62,000 nt of DNA from Tubiluchus corallicola (lineage: Eukaryota; Priapulida; Priapulimorpha; Priapulimorphida; Tubiluchidae): NCBI GenBank assembly GCA_030141605.1, contig JAQGDQ010000305.1, forward strand, positions 1-62,000, in the 5' to 3' direction. This document shows positions 24,170 to 39,100 of the stretch, one piece after another; the stretch's first letter is position 1, and every line of letters begins with the position of its first letter. A program made the position numbers and the translations under genes. Under the pieces are notes generated by a model. It made no database searches and was not told where the DNA came from. It was given only the letters and a program-made list of their open reading frames with translations.

Positions 24170-27100
24170 GTGCAGAAATGATTGCAAATTTATCCCGTTG
24201 TACTTAAATGGGACTCTAAGCAAATTTAAGACTAACTATCAATAATAGTAAATATATTTTGCATAATTTAACAGCTGGTTTTTAACAATATCTTTCCACA
24301 TTTTTTCTCAGATATGCTATCGGCACTTCAAAATGTGCTGCTACCTGGTGTCGTGAATGCGAATCGTTCACTTTGCTGTAAACGCATCTCGGAAAAGAAA
24401 AGATTATTACAGGTAGAAAGTTGTAGACGTCTAGTGTTAGAAAAATAAAATCCTTTGGTAAAAATTTTCACTGTTATATGGCGAGTTAACAGAATTTTTA
24501 TACAAATTTTATAATTTTACATTTTTTTATAATTTTTTATTCAAAACTGCAAGTAACTATTTCTTCTGGTAATAAAAAGGATTTTAAAAAAATTAAGAAC
24601 AAATCTTATTCGTTCTTAATTTTTTAAATCATGCTTCATTGCATGAAGATGACTGTTAGTGCGCAGTTGGCATTTTTACAAAAACTGAAATAAGATTTTG
24701 TTGATGTTGTGGATATTTATTAAACTGATGTCGATCTTGCTATTAAGAATTTGAACACTTTATTTTTATTCATATATAATAATTAAACATTTAGTAAGTC
24801 TGCCAAGAAATTTTTTGCTTTTTATGATGTTACTGCTTTTGAAATTTTGTGTAGTAATCGCTTTTGAGTTATATTAATGACGTTGTCTGCAATTTACATT
24901 GTCAGGTATTAATTTTCTTGGATTGGTCAATTACGGAAGAAAAGCACTTTTGCCTATAGAAAAACAGTAGGCCTAAAGTATCAGTTATAATAGTGATTAT
25001 ACGAGAATTTTTCTGAATATTCTTTTCTTTTCCTTCTTTTCGTTTAGTCTCAGTCAGACATCAGGAAGTGTGGAAGCGATGACCATGTTTCTTCAGGTGG
25101 AAAATTGGAGAAACGTTTATCTAAAAGCGAGGGTTACATTCCAGAGGTACAAGTTGTACTATTATATGTAACTGGAAGTCCAACGTGTGACACACTCGTT
25201 ATTATAAAGATATTGAAATAAGATACATAGTCACATCCAGGAAAAACTCGCCTGGAAACTTCGTGTCATGTACAACAGTTAATTCCTGTGCTAAACTTGA
25301 GGCGTAGATATTACAGTGTTTTCTGCATGGTCTTTGGAAAAGTTAAAGCGAATTTTGTTAAAACATTTGCACTTTACAGAAAGACTGTATGGTCACTCGT
25401 GATCAGCTTGTGATCACAAGCCATAATAAATGTTATTAATTTTTTGAAAAAAATTGGTAATAATTTTCCTTAGCTGCTGATGCAATATGCGATCGTGGTT
25501 GTCGTGGTAATGGTTTGAACTATTCAAATTATTAATTTTGCGTTCTTTTTGAAATAAAGTGTAAATTTTAATGGACTTCTTTTGCATCCGCAAACGAATA
25601 CGTATGTAGGTGACAACCATTGGCTGCAAAGTCAACCATGAGCTGTTCTCTTCACAAAAACAAATAGTTTTTACTCAACAATTAGATGTACATGTTTTTT
25701 GCCGAAAGATGGCACTAGCACTGGGTTTTGAGTTGTTTTCACCAGTCTCTTCTTCCTTTGCGATTTTCCTTTGTGATGTATTCGGTCTCTGGAAGAGATG
25801 GGAACAATTTTAGATAGCAGTGGTGGTAGTAGTGGGGTGATGATGTTGTGGTAATAAAATGGGTGGTTGCAGACTTGCAATGTTGCTAGTTATGGAAGTG
25901 ATGACGATGAAGTTAATGATATTGATGCTAATCGTAATGACGATAAGCTTGTTGTTGATGATGAGGTGGTGGTGTGATGGTGGTGGTGATGCTAATGTTG
26001 ACACCGATGATAGTGATACGATGACAATGATGACAAATGTTTTCACTTTTGCGTAGTATTTTTCAGAAAACGTTCCCAAATGTTTTCCCCTAAAACTGGC
26101 AACCTGTTAAGATGTTTGAAGAAAGAAATTCGGCTTTAAGCTTAGTAATTTCTGGGATAATAAATAGTAGTATATAAAGATTATAGGAAAGTACTTATGG
26201 GTTTCGTAATGACGCGCAATAATATCACAGTTTTTGCCACCCTTTTTTCGCAGGCTCATTAGTCACAGTTGTACTAATAGTGCATTAGTTAATGTCATTC
26301 TGTGAGGTCTAGTACAAAATAGGTCAAGTACAAAATAGACAGCTATATTTCCATATGTTTGATAGTGTAGTGATTAGTTCAACACGTACTTAATGAAGTA
26401 AAAATTCAGCGAAGTAATATCCTACATGGAACTGCAGAAAAAGAAACATATTTATTGTACAGCTAGGCTCTACGCCTACAACTCCTTGATTTCCAACTCA
26501 TCTGATAGAAGTTGAAATAAAAGTAAACACTTCCATTGAAAAATTATTTCATGTTTGCGTCTGGAGTTTTTTACTGACAGCTGCTGACATAATTTCATTC
26601 ATAAACCATGATTCATCTGTACAATTCAAAGTTATTAAAGCAAATAGCGTCTCAATTGTAACTCTAAATCTTGCCTCACAACAAAAGCCATACCAGTTTG
26701 AGATTGCTCACCATTGCTGTTGAAAGCACAGTGGAAAGTCGAAGAGCAAACATCGTAAATCCGACGGATGGGCGACCTCATGTGTCCGGAGTCCAAATCA
26801 TGATTATCTTTTGCTTATTCTAAAAGAGAGGTCATGCCGATTTTATTTAGTTGCGAAGGTAAGTTTCATGATTTGCTAAAGGTAGAAGTGTTCATTTAGA
26901 TAGCGCCGCAATGTGGAAGTTTAGTTTTATTGAAAATTGCAAATTTCGGTTACTATCCCAACGCGTGGATTTGATTATATATTTCGCAGAAGATACCAAG
27001 TGTTTCCTAAATTCGTTGGCACAGCTGCATGGTCGGTTTGATTTTAGACTTTAGAATCACTTGTCCAGTGTCCAAACTCTGTGCATCTAATGTTAGCAAA

Positions 27101-30100
27101 AATACAGCTTGGTCAAAATAGTTTGCGCGTTCGCATCACTGAGACTATGTTGTGATATTTGCGTGTTGGAACTTAATTATAATGCAGCTTTTGCTTTTGT
27201 TGTTTGTACATTATAACTCAAGGATGCCCATTGTCTATAGGTGATTATACTTACTTGTGTATATATAATTACAGTAATTATCAGTCAATATTGTAGGTCA
27301 TATTTTGCGTTTTAAACTTGGATCCGATTCGGGCGGTAATAGTATTCCATCGCTTTTTGCACCATTTATTTCAATCCCGCGAGGCGCAGTTAGTTTCCGC
27401 AATACACTAACTTGCTAATCATTGAAACCTTGACAGCAAAAAGTTGTAGGCTTAATGGTTTATGATTTTGACATTGTCTTTGTTTCGCATGAAGGTTTTG
27501 TTTTTGTGTTCGCTTATGATCAATTTGTCGTTACCGCGTTCGGACAGCTTCCTCAAGGAAGACACCATGAAACGAACATCATCCTTCAATAAAGATGAAA
27601 ACACAGCAGACTTGAATATTTTTCTCAGAGGATTCTAAAATATAAAAAAATCAAATAGGCCTTGTATGAAGCAGTGTCTTACATTTTTACAGACACATGG
27701 ATTGGCACTATAAGCTGATATCCAGCTTTTAAGGGCTAGTACTAATGTAGATTGCTTGCGATGGACCGAAATGCTGCACATTATGAAAGACTGTTCTTTT
27801 AGATGAGGCACTGAACCAGCAGAGTATCTTGGTCAAGTTCCGATCTATATACATAGCAAGGTATCGTATGCGGGAAAGCATGCGAAAGTGAGAAAGAATG
27901 GCAGATGAGACTACCCAGAAATATCTTTGCTAGAGGTCACTTTCAGCCATGCATCTACTGTCCGGGCTTGAAGTTGCTTAACTGCGATCGCTAAGCACTC
28001 ATTTATTCACTTTACTTTTTCGTTAGCAGTGTGATTCATTTTTCGATCAAAGCAGTATTTTAAGATGTCATTTTAGAGGCAAGTAGGAGTCTTAAAAATT
28101 ATTAGACATTGCATTATTTTGCTTAATCACTCGGTTAACATATTTTATTTGTCTGTATGCATAGTTTTTCAATTAACTGGTTATACTACCTCGTGCATTC
28201 ATGAGAACAACTTGTGTCCACTTTACCCGGGCAATGAAGAAGCAGTCGTCGGTTATGCGCCCTGCAATTAGTTCAGGTAGAGCAGTCATTAACATGCATA
28301 GGCATGTACCTTGCTTGTTACCTGGGAAGAGTATAGGCCATGCGTTTGTGTGAAATTCACCTGCTGATATCTCATAGCAGTTGTGGGTAGTTTTCTTGAG
28401 TTTACTTATTTTTTCAACGATACGTTAATCCTTTAAACACGTGATTATCATAGTGGATTACCACGGGATTAAGCAAAGGTATGTGGAAGCACTTAGTCTA
28501 ACTGAAAAAGAGTTATAGAAGCGTTTTCAAAAATGGGGCACTTAAATGTGTCCTAGGGCCTAGTGTTTTGTGTGCCGCATTTTGTGATCACTGAACAATT
28601 AAATTAACTGATTACACTAACGCCTCTAGAATCAAAGAGGCATTTTAAAGATCTCTATATGTATACAATAGTGGAAACAACTACTTTATTTATTTAAAAA
28701 ATCGTTAAACACTGTTGGAAAGGTCAACTAAAATGCGTTAAATTGCGTATGAACGTTTAATATGTCTATAACTGTACCTATTAATGGATCCTTTGTAATA
28801 ACTTTTTGTTACGCTTTTCTATTCTTCTGTTAAAATAAATGCTTTTCGTTTGAAAGCTCGTATTACGTTTTGTAACGTTTAGTTTTTTCTTCGCAGCGAC
28901 AGTTGCAAGACAAAAAAAATGATAGTTTCAACATCCAGCAACTTCCCCATGTGTTTGCACTATGCTACGTCGCGAAATATTAGTCGCGTTTCTTTATAAT
29001 TATCAACATTTAACAATGTCATGCAGTGTTGTATAGGTATAACACTTGCCAGCATTGATGCTAACAATGGTGATGACGACGGCGACGATGATGATAAAGA
29101 TGATAATGATAATAAAAAATAATGAGTTCTCAACATTTTAATTCGATACACATATACGTAATTAAGAAACCATGAAATTCTCTTTTTTAGTTGTTTAGAG
29201 TTTGACTAAGTAAAAATCTAAATCCAAATCGTAATTTTCGTTAACAAACAGTACGTTCATTTTTTGTTTGTCTTGATGCTTTTGCAGCAGAAAGCGTGAA
29301 GAACTTATATTCTGTTACTGCGTTTCACAAATTTTTTGGCTCCCACTGAACTTTTATCTTACGAGGCTCAAAGAATGTTGTTTCTGCATCACCTCTCTAA
29401 CGTGATGTAGAATTTTTCTCTCAGATAACGTTAAAGCATGTTATCTTACTAAATAATGCATCATGTATGTTGACCTTGCCAAACTGGAAGGCCCACCTGG
29501 TCTAGTATTTAAGTTTGGGACTAGACTCCTGTTGAAACTTGAAAACTTGCTATATTCAACCTGCTATTACAGTAAACGGTCTTTGATTTGATATCGGTAA
29601 CACCTTTTATTAGTACGTTCACTTAATTAGATGTCCATCAGTTAAGTGTACTTTACAGGTTTCTCATTGTGCAAACCAGTTAAATTCTGACAAACGTAAA
29701 CATTTGCAGGTCCTATTCTTGCTAGTTGTAAAGTATTAAGTAGACATTAGCGCAATCTGCGACTGTGCTCATCGTATTCTTGAAGTGTCTGCGCGCGCAT
29801 GTAATACTGATAGCGCTATTTTTTATATTTTTCATGAATTAAAAAGCGCATCAGTTATTACAAAATAAATTAAATTTGATTGCGTGCAAAACAGAAAATC
29901 CGAATGAGATCTTCAATCTAAACAATTAAACTGGATGAATTCAAGTAAATTTTTTTTTACAATTTTACTTGAATGTCTTGATCTGTCAGGATTAATTTCT
30001 TCATCTACAAAATAAGTAAGAAAGATTTTAGTGGACTTCACCAGATGTCAAATGTTGCCAAAAAACTTGCAAAGAGATTAAGAAACGAAAAATCCAAAGT

Positions 30101-33100
30101 TGGCAGATGTCAAACAGATACAAATGCTGCACTCACTTGTGTATTTCAAAATATTGATGTCGCAATTAACACTTTGAAATGCTGACAAATATAAAATAAG
30201 GCATTTTACTGACAAAATGTACCTACATTGAGGTCTGTCACCTACGTGTACGCATTTTTTTTCATACCATCAGTAAGAATTTTCCTAATAATCAAAATAA
30301 TACTGCTCATCTTCCCAAGTCATTAAAATGGATGGCCTAATCTTGTATTAAGATTAGTGTAATTAACTAATTGAAAATACTCTACATTTTAAGTTGTGTG
30401 AGTGCATGCACTGCGCGAGGATCTGTATATATTTGGCGGCATTATATATATATATCCCCTTCCTATTATTAATAATCTTAGTTTAAAAAAGTGAAGGAAA
30501 CAGGGAAAGATTGAGATTGAGCAAGGATTTGATTTAATAGTTTTTGATAGAAGTCACAGCCACTAGACTAGTCACTAGACCGTTAAAACCTTTTAAAGGA
30601 AAATTAATGCAAGCGTTAATTCTTGCTCGGCTTAATTATTTTTAACAAAGGCACATAGAGTCTATATCTGAGTAGCGTTTGGACGTAATCATTGTGAAAA
30701 GATAAAGAAGAAAGATACCACACCATTCATGTTCGTTGAATTAGTAGACGCTACCCTCGGTGAAATTTTTATCGTTTGTTATGATTTAGTTTTGTGATTA
30801 TCTTACAGATGCCAAGTGCAGAAAAGATGCCAGAATCGCCTTCTATTGAAGACAGATTGAAATCATTATTTGCACAACAAGAGCACAACAGTCATTCAGA
30901 AAAACAGGTAGAGTTAAACCTACTTGAATTTTCTATTATAGCTTAGATGGTTCTTATACATATATAATTATGGTTGAGCAGTAATTGCCTTTTCTTCTAC
31001 GTAGTTGTATTATTTTTCCATTTGTGAGAATCATTTGCCTGTGGTCATTCTGTTGTTGTTTGTCATCCTTGTCGCTGCTGCTGTTGTTGTTGATGCTGAT
31101 GGTGATAATGGTGATGAAAATGACGTATATGATGGCGATGAAGATGAATTTCCGCGTGTCCTGATTTTGAGTGTTGTAGGTACCTATAAAGTGGCTGAAT
31201 TGATGCAATGCTATAATTGTTTATAAAATGCACTGTTGTAAATGTTTTGTAACTATCATGGTACTATAGTATGGTGTAATTTATACTGATTTAAAATAAA
31301 TATAAAAAATAATAAATGATATGTCAGTGTCGTTTTGTCTTATCTAAGTTGTCAACACTTTTTGTTTGTCTACAATTTTTTCAATTTTAAGCTTCTGTTG
31401 ATAACATTAAGTGCCCCTGTTTCTGTTTGTTTCATATCGGTGAAGACGTAAAACATCGTTGCTGCAGTGTCCTTCCTTTATTGAGCTTGTGTTGATAGCT
31501 CGGTTTTGTCAAATGCTACATGTTTCTGCTTGTCAATAAACCTGGCCGAATTACAGTAATTTCGTTTTATTGCCCACCCTAATCTCTTCTCCAGTGGTGA
31601 GTTTGGACGGCAGAGTAAACACGTAGGTAGAGTAAACCATTGCTGAAATTTGTTAACGAAGCGGCAACAGATAAAATTGCACATGTCGGCGACTGCCATT
31701 ATTGAGACCATTTATTTTCATATTTTGCTCTAGATCTTCCTAGATGTAGAACGGCTTTTTATAAATCCAGTTTATTGCATTATTCCCTGTTGAATTCTTT
31801 ACCAGAAAATTACTTACGCTTGAATCTTAACAGCTTTAACATTAACAGGCATTCCTTTCACTTTATGTTCGGACTTCTATTGTATTAATTTTTCTCGTTT
31901 TTCTGTACCCCTTTACCTTGTGTGCTCACTAGCACCTGTTAGGGATAGTTTGTGTAAAAATAGAACACATACCTAAGCTTCTTTTGCTAGTTGTAGGTTT
32001 TATAAGGATGCTTCAATATTTTTTATATGCTACAGTACTACAAATACAAATACAAACTAATGGCTTAGACTTGTTGGTTTCATTCTGGAAATCATGTGAT
32101 TCCACAATAGGTAGCCGCGTTTAGGAGAAACTCGATAATAACAGTATATAGGCGAGTGCATAGCTAAGTGGCCAGGGTGTGCTTGACTACAAAGTTAAGA
32201 AACACTGAGCTTGACTTGCAATGTATAGAAGGCCGCCAAGAAGACAGCTTGGAAGTGCATTTATAAGCAGTACTGTTGTAGGTTGATTCCTTTGACGACG
32301 GAAGACGTAAGCGTGCGAGGTATCACGGCTCATTTCCTCGTGTTAATGTAGTGAGCTAAGTTCTAGTCCTGTAGGCCCTGTTGTTGAATGCTTAATCCCG
32401 ATGAGTACAGAAGTTTTAACTATTCGTACATAGACGCCAGTAATTTGTTATTTTGTGTCAGGTGTGTTAAAAATCACAATCGGTTTTTTCAAGGACCGGC
32501 TTGCAAGGTCGCTTTAATTCTTCACTATTCCTTCATGTACTTTGACTATAATAACGCGTTTTTTTATTATCGCAAAAATGATAATGATAGAATAATGATA
32601 GTGATTTAAAAAAGATTACACATTTATCTAGAACCGTGCTCAACCTGTTCTTGAATTGGACGCCAAAGCATCCGATTTTTGTTCAATTGTAATACTTACT
32701 TAGGCTATTATTAAGTTATTACTTGCCAATTTTTATCAAATTCTTTTCGTTTTAACAGGGTGTTATGGTGTAAGTTACACAATTTTTTCTGAACACTCTC
32801 AGTCCAACAATTTCCTTCCTGCTGCTGTTACACTGTGCCTGGATCTTCTGTACTTTCTGGTTTTAAGCGATTGAGTAAAATTAAATTGAAATAAAATTAA
32901 ATTGAAAAATATCAACGTTCCGTTGGTTGTATTACTGTTACATAGCTTTATGCAATCGGTGGTAGAGTTCGACAAACATTTGTTAGGGCGCTGCTACAAG
33001 ACAAACTATTATAAAATAAACAATAATCACATAAATTTGTTAGAACTGCTCTTTAATTTTATAGCAACATAAATAATTGTCAAAATAATTATCAAAACAT

Positions 33101-36100
33101 GGCACCACTGCTACATTGTTACATTAACGCTAATTTTAAAAATGTTACAAAACAAACTTTAAACCTACATTTCAACTGTAGGCCTATACATATGTTTGCA
33201 GTCATGCAAATTGATTCTATGCAAAAGATTTCAGCTGGGAGTTCAACAAAGCAGAGCTGAACCAGTATAACGTTCCTCTGAAGAAACCGACCTATTGTTG
33301 AGTCTTTAGCTGTGTAAATATACTGTATTTTTTAAATGATATAAGTTGAAAACTTTGTGTTCAGACGCCTCTGTAATCCTTATTCGTGAACTCGTATTAT
33401 TGAATTATGTCGGTTAGTAGTTTTTAGGTTTTTTGACTTTTCTAAATTTGTTCCCTTTAAACCTTAGGGAGTTACCATATTTGACTAGTAATAATTTTTC
33501 GTTCCGACAAAGGGCTTTTTGTGTGATAAGCTAAGTGGGGTTGTGTGATTAATTAACATCCCATCTCATGTTAATTAACGTAAGTGCAGGTCATTATCAT
33601 TTAAACAACTCATTAACGCATGCCGAGGTAAATTTCCGAAGGCGTAACAGGGAGGGGGAGGTGTGAAAAATTTACTTATAACTAATTGTACAGGAATAAG
33701 TAAAAGTGTGTGACAATTAAAGAATATGTTAATATTCCTGACGAAAATGGAAAACGTTGCTTGTATACATTGAATGGGTACAGTAAGGGGGAGGCGTTAG
33801 ACAACACCCAGGTTGTTGGACGATGGGTTCGCCCTTTTGGTACTTTGTATAAATATTGTGCCAAGAACTTTCGCTTACGTTTAATCAACATTCACTTTCG
33901 ACTCCCGGAAAGTGTCTTACAAAGTTCTCTTGTGAGAAACAAGCAGTTAGAAAGGTGTGATAACCTCTGAATAAGTGGAGCTTGTGTGATAAATGAATTT
34001 CTAGGCATGCTCATTACAATTAAATTAAGTAAGCAGACCGCTGGCTTAAAAAATTATAAAGCATTTTCCTATTTAGACATTTACTCAGATCCCGGGCCAA
34101 CTTGAGTTTTGGATCTAAAAACTTTTAGACATGATTTTTATTAAATAGTCCCAATTTGCACGATACCCATGCATAGTTCATAGAAATTGGATGACTATGA
34201 CAAGCATACGATTTATCGATTTGCCTGCAAGTTGCAGAACAATAGTTGGCGGCATGCCAGTGCCTGTTAGTAAAATAAGCTTTTTAAAGCAAGAAAGAAA
34301 ATGGAGAACGTGATAAGTGAACAAAAGTTTTATTAATCTCTTCTTTGTGTACAATTTTCAGTCGACCAAGATGGCGGTTTAAAAAACATCGTGGTAAAAA
34401 TGACACTTTTATTATTAAGCATAATCATTTCATTTACAAAAGTCTTATGTCTCTTGATCTGCGATTTTTTATTCGAATTGTATCTACGCGTCATCAAGTT
34501 GGAAAAAGCTCTTGGTCATAACTCTGCTTTGGTTGTTTTAGGTGCAGGAAAAGCCGAAAGCAAAGACTACTATGTCAATGGGACCGCCTAAACCTCCGAG
34601 ATCTCCAAGTCTTAACCATACGAGTAATACGGCCGAAGACTTGGCAGATTCTGTGCCAAAAACAAGTTACAAAGTGAGTAAAAAGTACATTAACCAGGCA
34701 AAAAATCAGCTTTTTTTATAATAAAAATAGATGTACATAAACAGGAGAAAGTGTTAAAAAGTTTCTTTCATTTCTTGTACAACGTGGTAGTCCGCACCGT
34801 AACTGAACCATTATAACAACAACAAACAATAACAATAACAATGGCAACTCTAGCTGCAAATTCTAGCAAGAGCAATGAAAAGAACAACGTTAAAACAGTA
34901 ATTATTATGGCAACGGCAACAATATAAGTCAACGGAGACTTTTTAGGCTTAAATGAACTTTTAGGTTTTAGGCTACACTCTCATTTCAAATATTTGGAAA
35001 AGTTTTCTGGTATTATTCATTCAATGCCTTTTTGCAAAATTTCAATTTTTAAATCATAAATCGTTCTCGAAAGTCCTTATAATTCAAATTCAAAAATAAA
35101 ATGTAGGCTTTGTTTACATTCCTTGTACAATTTTCAAAAGTTATGTAACTTTGTAATTTTAATTTACGTAATTTATGTAAAATTGAACTGAAAACACGTT
35201 CTAGTGAAGCAGCACACGTGACGTGCTGAAAGCTCGCTTTTCACTATTTTTGAGTGACACGTGATCAGCGCATTTTGCAAACAAACATGTTAAATTTGCT
35301 TTGCTACACTGTGGAATTCAACTTTCTGTCTTAGTTCAGTTGTCCATACATGTAAATAAATAATTAATAATTATAGAACTTCCAGTCAAAACCAGAAACA
35401 GATTTTGTTTGACTTGTGCATTGCTGCATGGTCATAGGTTCATACTCTTTGTCAGGTTTTTGTTACATTGTGCGTTAAAGTCCTACTATATTGCGTATGT
35501 TATAACTCGTAAGTCGTTTAGAGTTTATTTGCCTGTTTATTTAGGGCATTAGAAGCTGTTTCTAAAGCAAAGGAATGTTAGAAACGTCACGGTTTCCCTG
35601 AAATGACCTGACGCCGTGTATATTACTTATTTTTATGCTTTCAAAATTTTGTGATTCAAGCGATTTAGAATGTCTTGTGAAACGATGCTTTTGCTAAATT
35701 TTTAAGTTTCGCTTTTACATTTGCGCTGTCACTTGCCTTGCGCCACACCAAAGCGTTTACAATACCGCTCTGCTAAAATTGTTACTGAATTTATAAGAGC
35801 TCATGGTTTTATAAGTAGAATTTCTAAAATGTCATTATGTTAACTTTAATAATGTTTGTCATGTTTTCCAAAGACGGTGCCTCTATATTAAATATGTGTG
35901 CAATTTGGTATGAACAACAAGCATTGTGTTCCATCTATAAGTTAGGAAAACCATTAACTACGCCGAATGAAGCTTTCCCAGAATTACAAAATGTCTAAAT
36001 TTTGCTTTCTGTCTTTGCAGTTCGGCTAACTAACTTCTGTTTCATTTTTTTGGAGCAAAGCGAGCAAAGTTTTGACTTACTCTCACCATGGCGACTATAA

Positions 36101-39100
36101 CAAAGGTCAGCAAAACGTGCTATGCTTGATAAGGTTTATTTAGCCGAAAGCAACTGGCTTGGTAATGTCTTAAAACACAACGTGGACACACGTGCATCTT
36201 ACATGTTACCGAATTTCGAGGTTGGATTGTACCTATTTATAGTGCTCAGGACAACAGATGAGCAAACTTTATGGCACGTCAAACGTGCAACTTTGACCAT
36301 GTTGTGTTTCAATTTTCATCCCTACGTAATAAAAAGGTTTAAGTTTATTTTGGAATTTATGGTGGTTTTAAACATTACTATTAACAGAGGTCATGGCATT
36401 TAGCATTGTTGATCACCATACATTTGTACAAAGTTCATACCTATTCGCAATCCAATATCTCGTTTAATCTACAGCCAAATATAAAACAAATATAAATTGA
36501 AATTAAGTCTTTTGGGATTTTGCGCTCTTCCTAAGCTTCCTAAGCTGTTCCCAAGCTTCTTGTCTAATAACCATCAATGTATCACCCACCAGAAGGCGTC
36601 AAAGTGGAAAACATGATTATTGAAAAGATTAAAAAGTCGAATAAATCGCATATACGTAGTAATTCTAAAACGTTTTATTCATGAATTCTTCAGTAAAGTG
36701 ACTTGTGGGAATATGTATCATAGTGGATTCTTTCTTTTTACAAGTAAAATCTTTTTACTTTAGCATTAAGCTTTACTATGTTTACTCACTCAGTCTCACA
36801 GTACTGTTGACATGTTCTTCATACGTTCTGTATGTTTTCAGCCTTCCCAGCATGCTCAGAAAGCTCAGGGACCCAGAGGTGAACGGTTGATGAATGGGCC
36901 TACAACAAAAATGACCTACGCACAGAATGACAATTACTTGTACGATCTCGATATCTGCACTTGTGGGTTGGCTCAAAATCATGAGTAAGTTGCGACTTAT
37001 CTTAAATTTCAACAGATCTTATCACATATATGATGTATTTATCGTCGGATTTATTTCATTTTGAGTACTATTTTAATAGAAATCGCTTACTATAAAGAAA
37101 GTATGCCGCCCACTCAAGTTCTGCTGTCTTTCCACGGTTTGTGATGTCTTCGTTTAATTTTTCTGATGAATGATAACAGAATGATTCAAATTGCACAGGA
37201 TCCAGACCTGGCCGAGTCAGTTTTGTTCACACTGGGATCAGACCACACTATCGAGAATTAACACTGCGGAAGCAAACTCTTCCGTGTTAGCGCAAATTAA
37301 TTCTTACTGACAAGAATACTGATAAATGAATTAAAAGATCCCAAAACTAAAAAATAAGGAAAAAGAAGAAAGAAAAGACACATTTTAGAGTATCACTGAA
37401 GTGATAAGCTTTATGTGAGAGATAAAGGTAAATAAATCACACTGAATTGCTAATGCTAATTTTTTGGAGACGTTTTTATATAAATAACACATGAAATTAT
37501 CACGTTAAAAGGGATACAAAAAATACAGAAAGCACAGTAAATAGAAAGCACAATGGAGAAACAGAGAAGTATAAACAGTGACAGTGCTACAGTCACAGCA
37601 AAGGCGCAAAATAAACTAACGAATTCACTCTTCTGAACACATTTCACAGAAAGTTAAAACAACGGCATGTGATTAGCTCTCTGGCGTGGCTAGGAATACA
37701 TATTTCAAATCTTTGTGCTCTCCTTCTTAAAAATATTTTGGGCTTTAAGTGAATCATATTTATTGTCTGTTCACAAAAGCTACAATGAAGAAGCAATAGT
37801 TAAAACTGACAGACCTGTAATATCACTGTTAGCTCCTTATAGCTTGATAAACCTGCAAATGGGGGGGGGGGGTCACATAAAATTAACGAGTTTTCACCTT
37901 TCATTAACGGTTACAAGTAGTAGCCAGTGTTAGTAATTGTGAGTTGCACGGTAGCTCCATCTTTTGTCAGGTAATCTAAAACATTCTTCAGTTACTTTTG
38001 GAGGACCATAGGCGCAACAACAACTGTTGCTAAACAAAATTTGTAATGATCTATCACTATTATGAGGTATAACCAACACATTTTATTTCTGCTTATTGTT
38101 CTTCTTTTCAATTGATAGATAGAATGTATCGTTTTTTATTAAGTAATAAATCATTTGTGTGGACAAGTTTATTTATTCTAAAGAGCAGTTCGTATCAATG
38201 TACCAATTCTTAAAGAAAGAAGATCGAGCAAGTTCGAGTAAGTGCCCAAACCATAATATCACTGAGAGACGAGTCAGTTTAACATTAATTTGGTATAGCT
38301 CTAACCTTGGTTGCGGTTTCAACAGCTGTCCCATTCATTCCGAAAGTACTGAACAGTGAACAATACACGAAGTGTGAGAATTTTATGAAACTGTAAGCGC
38401 CAAACTCTGCGACCATGAAGCAGGGAGGGTGTATGCCAGTGCAGTAACTACATATATAGCCAGTTAGTTAGAAAATCCCACAAAAAAGAATAAAAACACA
38501 ACGTTTTGGTGCATCAAATTTAGATGAAAGAAAAAAAGAAATAGCTTAAAAATCACTAAACAACACCAATAGACCACCTAGAGCGAAACTGTCGGTATTA
38601 CTCATGCTCTCCTGCTAGGCATATTCATCTTTGACTATCACCATTCTAATCAATTAAAAAATTGACAAAATAAAATTTGTGTAATATGTTTTATGATTCT
38701 CTTTTTCTATGATTCATATTTTGTGCTCTTTGATATAATAGGGCAATGAATGATCTGGTGTTTTCGCTGTACGTATTTTATTTATTGTGTAATTTTTGTC
38801 AACTGCTCCAAATCTTGACAATAAGAACGATTTCTGGAACCGTTTGTTATGCATTCACACAGTGCGCTCAAAAATCAGAAATGTCTGTTAATCAAAATTG
38901 TGTCACTATGATTAGCCCTTGTTCAGCTGCCTTGTGCGACATACATTTGAGCAATTTTCGGCGAAAATTTTCTTGGTGAAAGAAAAATGTCAACCAATGT
39001 AACGAAATTATGATACTATAAGTATAAAATATATAACAAATTTACCACTTGAAAGTAATCAGAGGCCTTTGTAGTGCGTATTGTTCTGCTTCCGCGTGAC

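Larger units (their letters stand above)
30908..34541 (+). other. Intron 7 of the CH/SAM gene
   Basis: It contains a tRNA-like SINE head (32157-32220), a small hairpin (33549-33578) and an 86-codon open frame (33710-33970, MTIKEYVNIPDENGKR...) of unknown status without recognisable homology. Confidence 0.4.

Noticed and set aside
36122-36403. 93-codon open frame in the intron before exon 9
   Set aside because: Composition is unremarkable, with no motif and no splice-site support.
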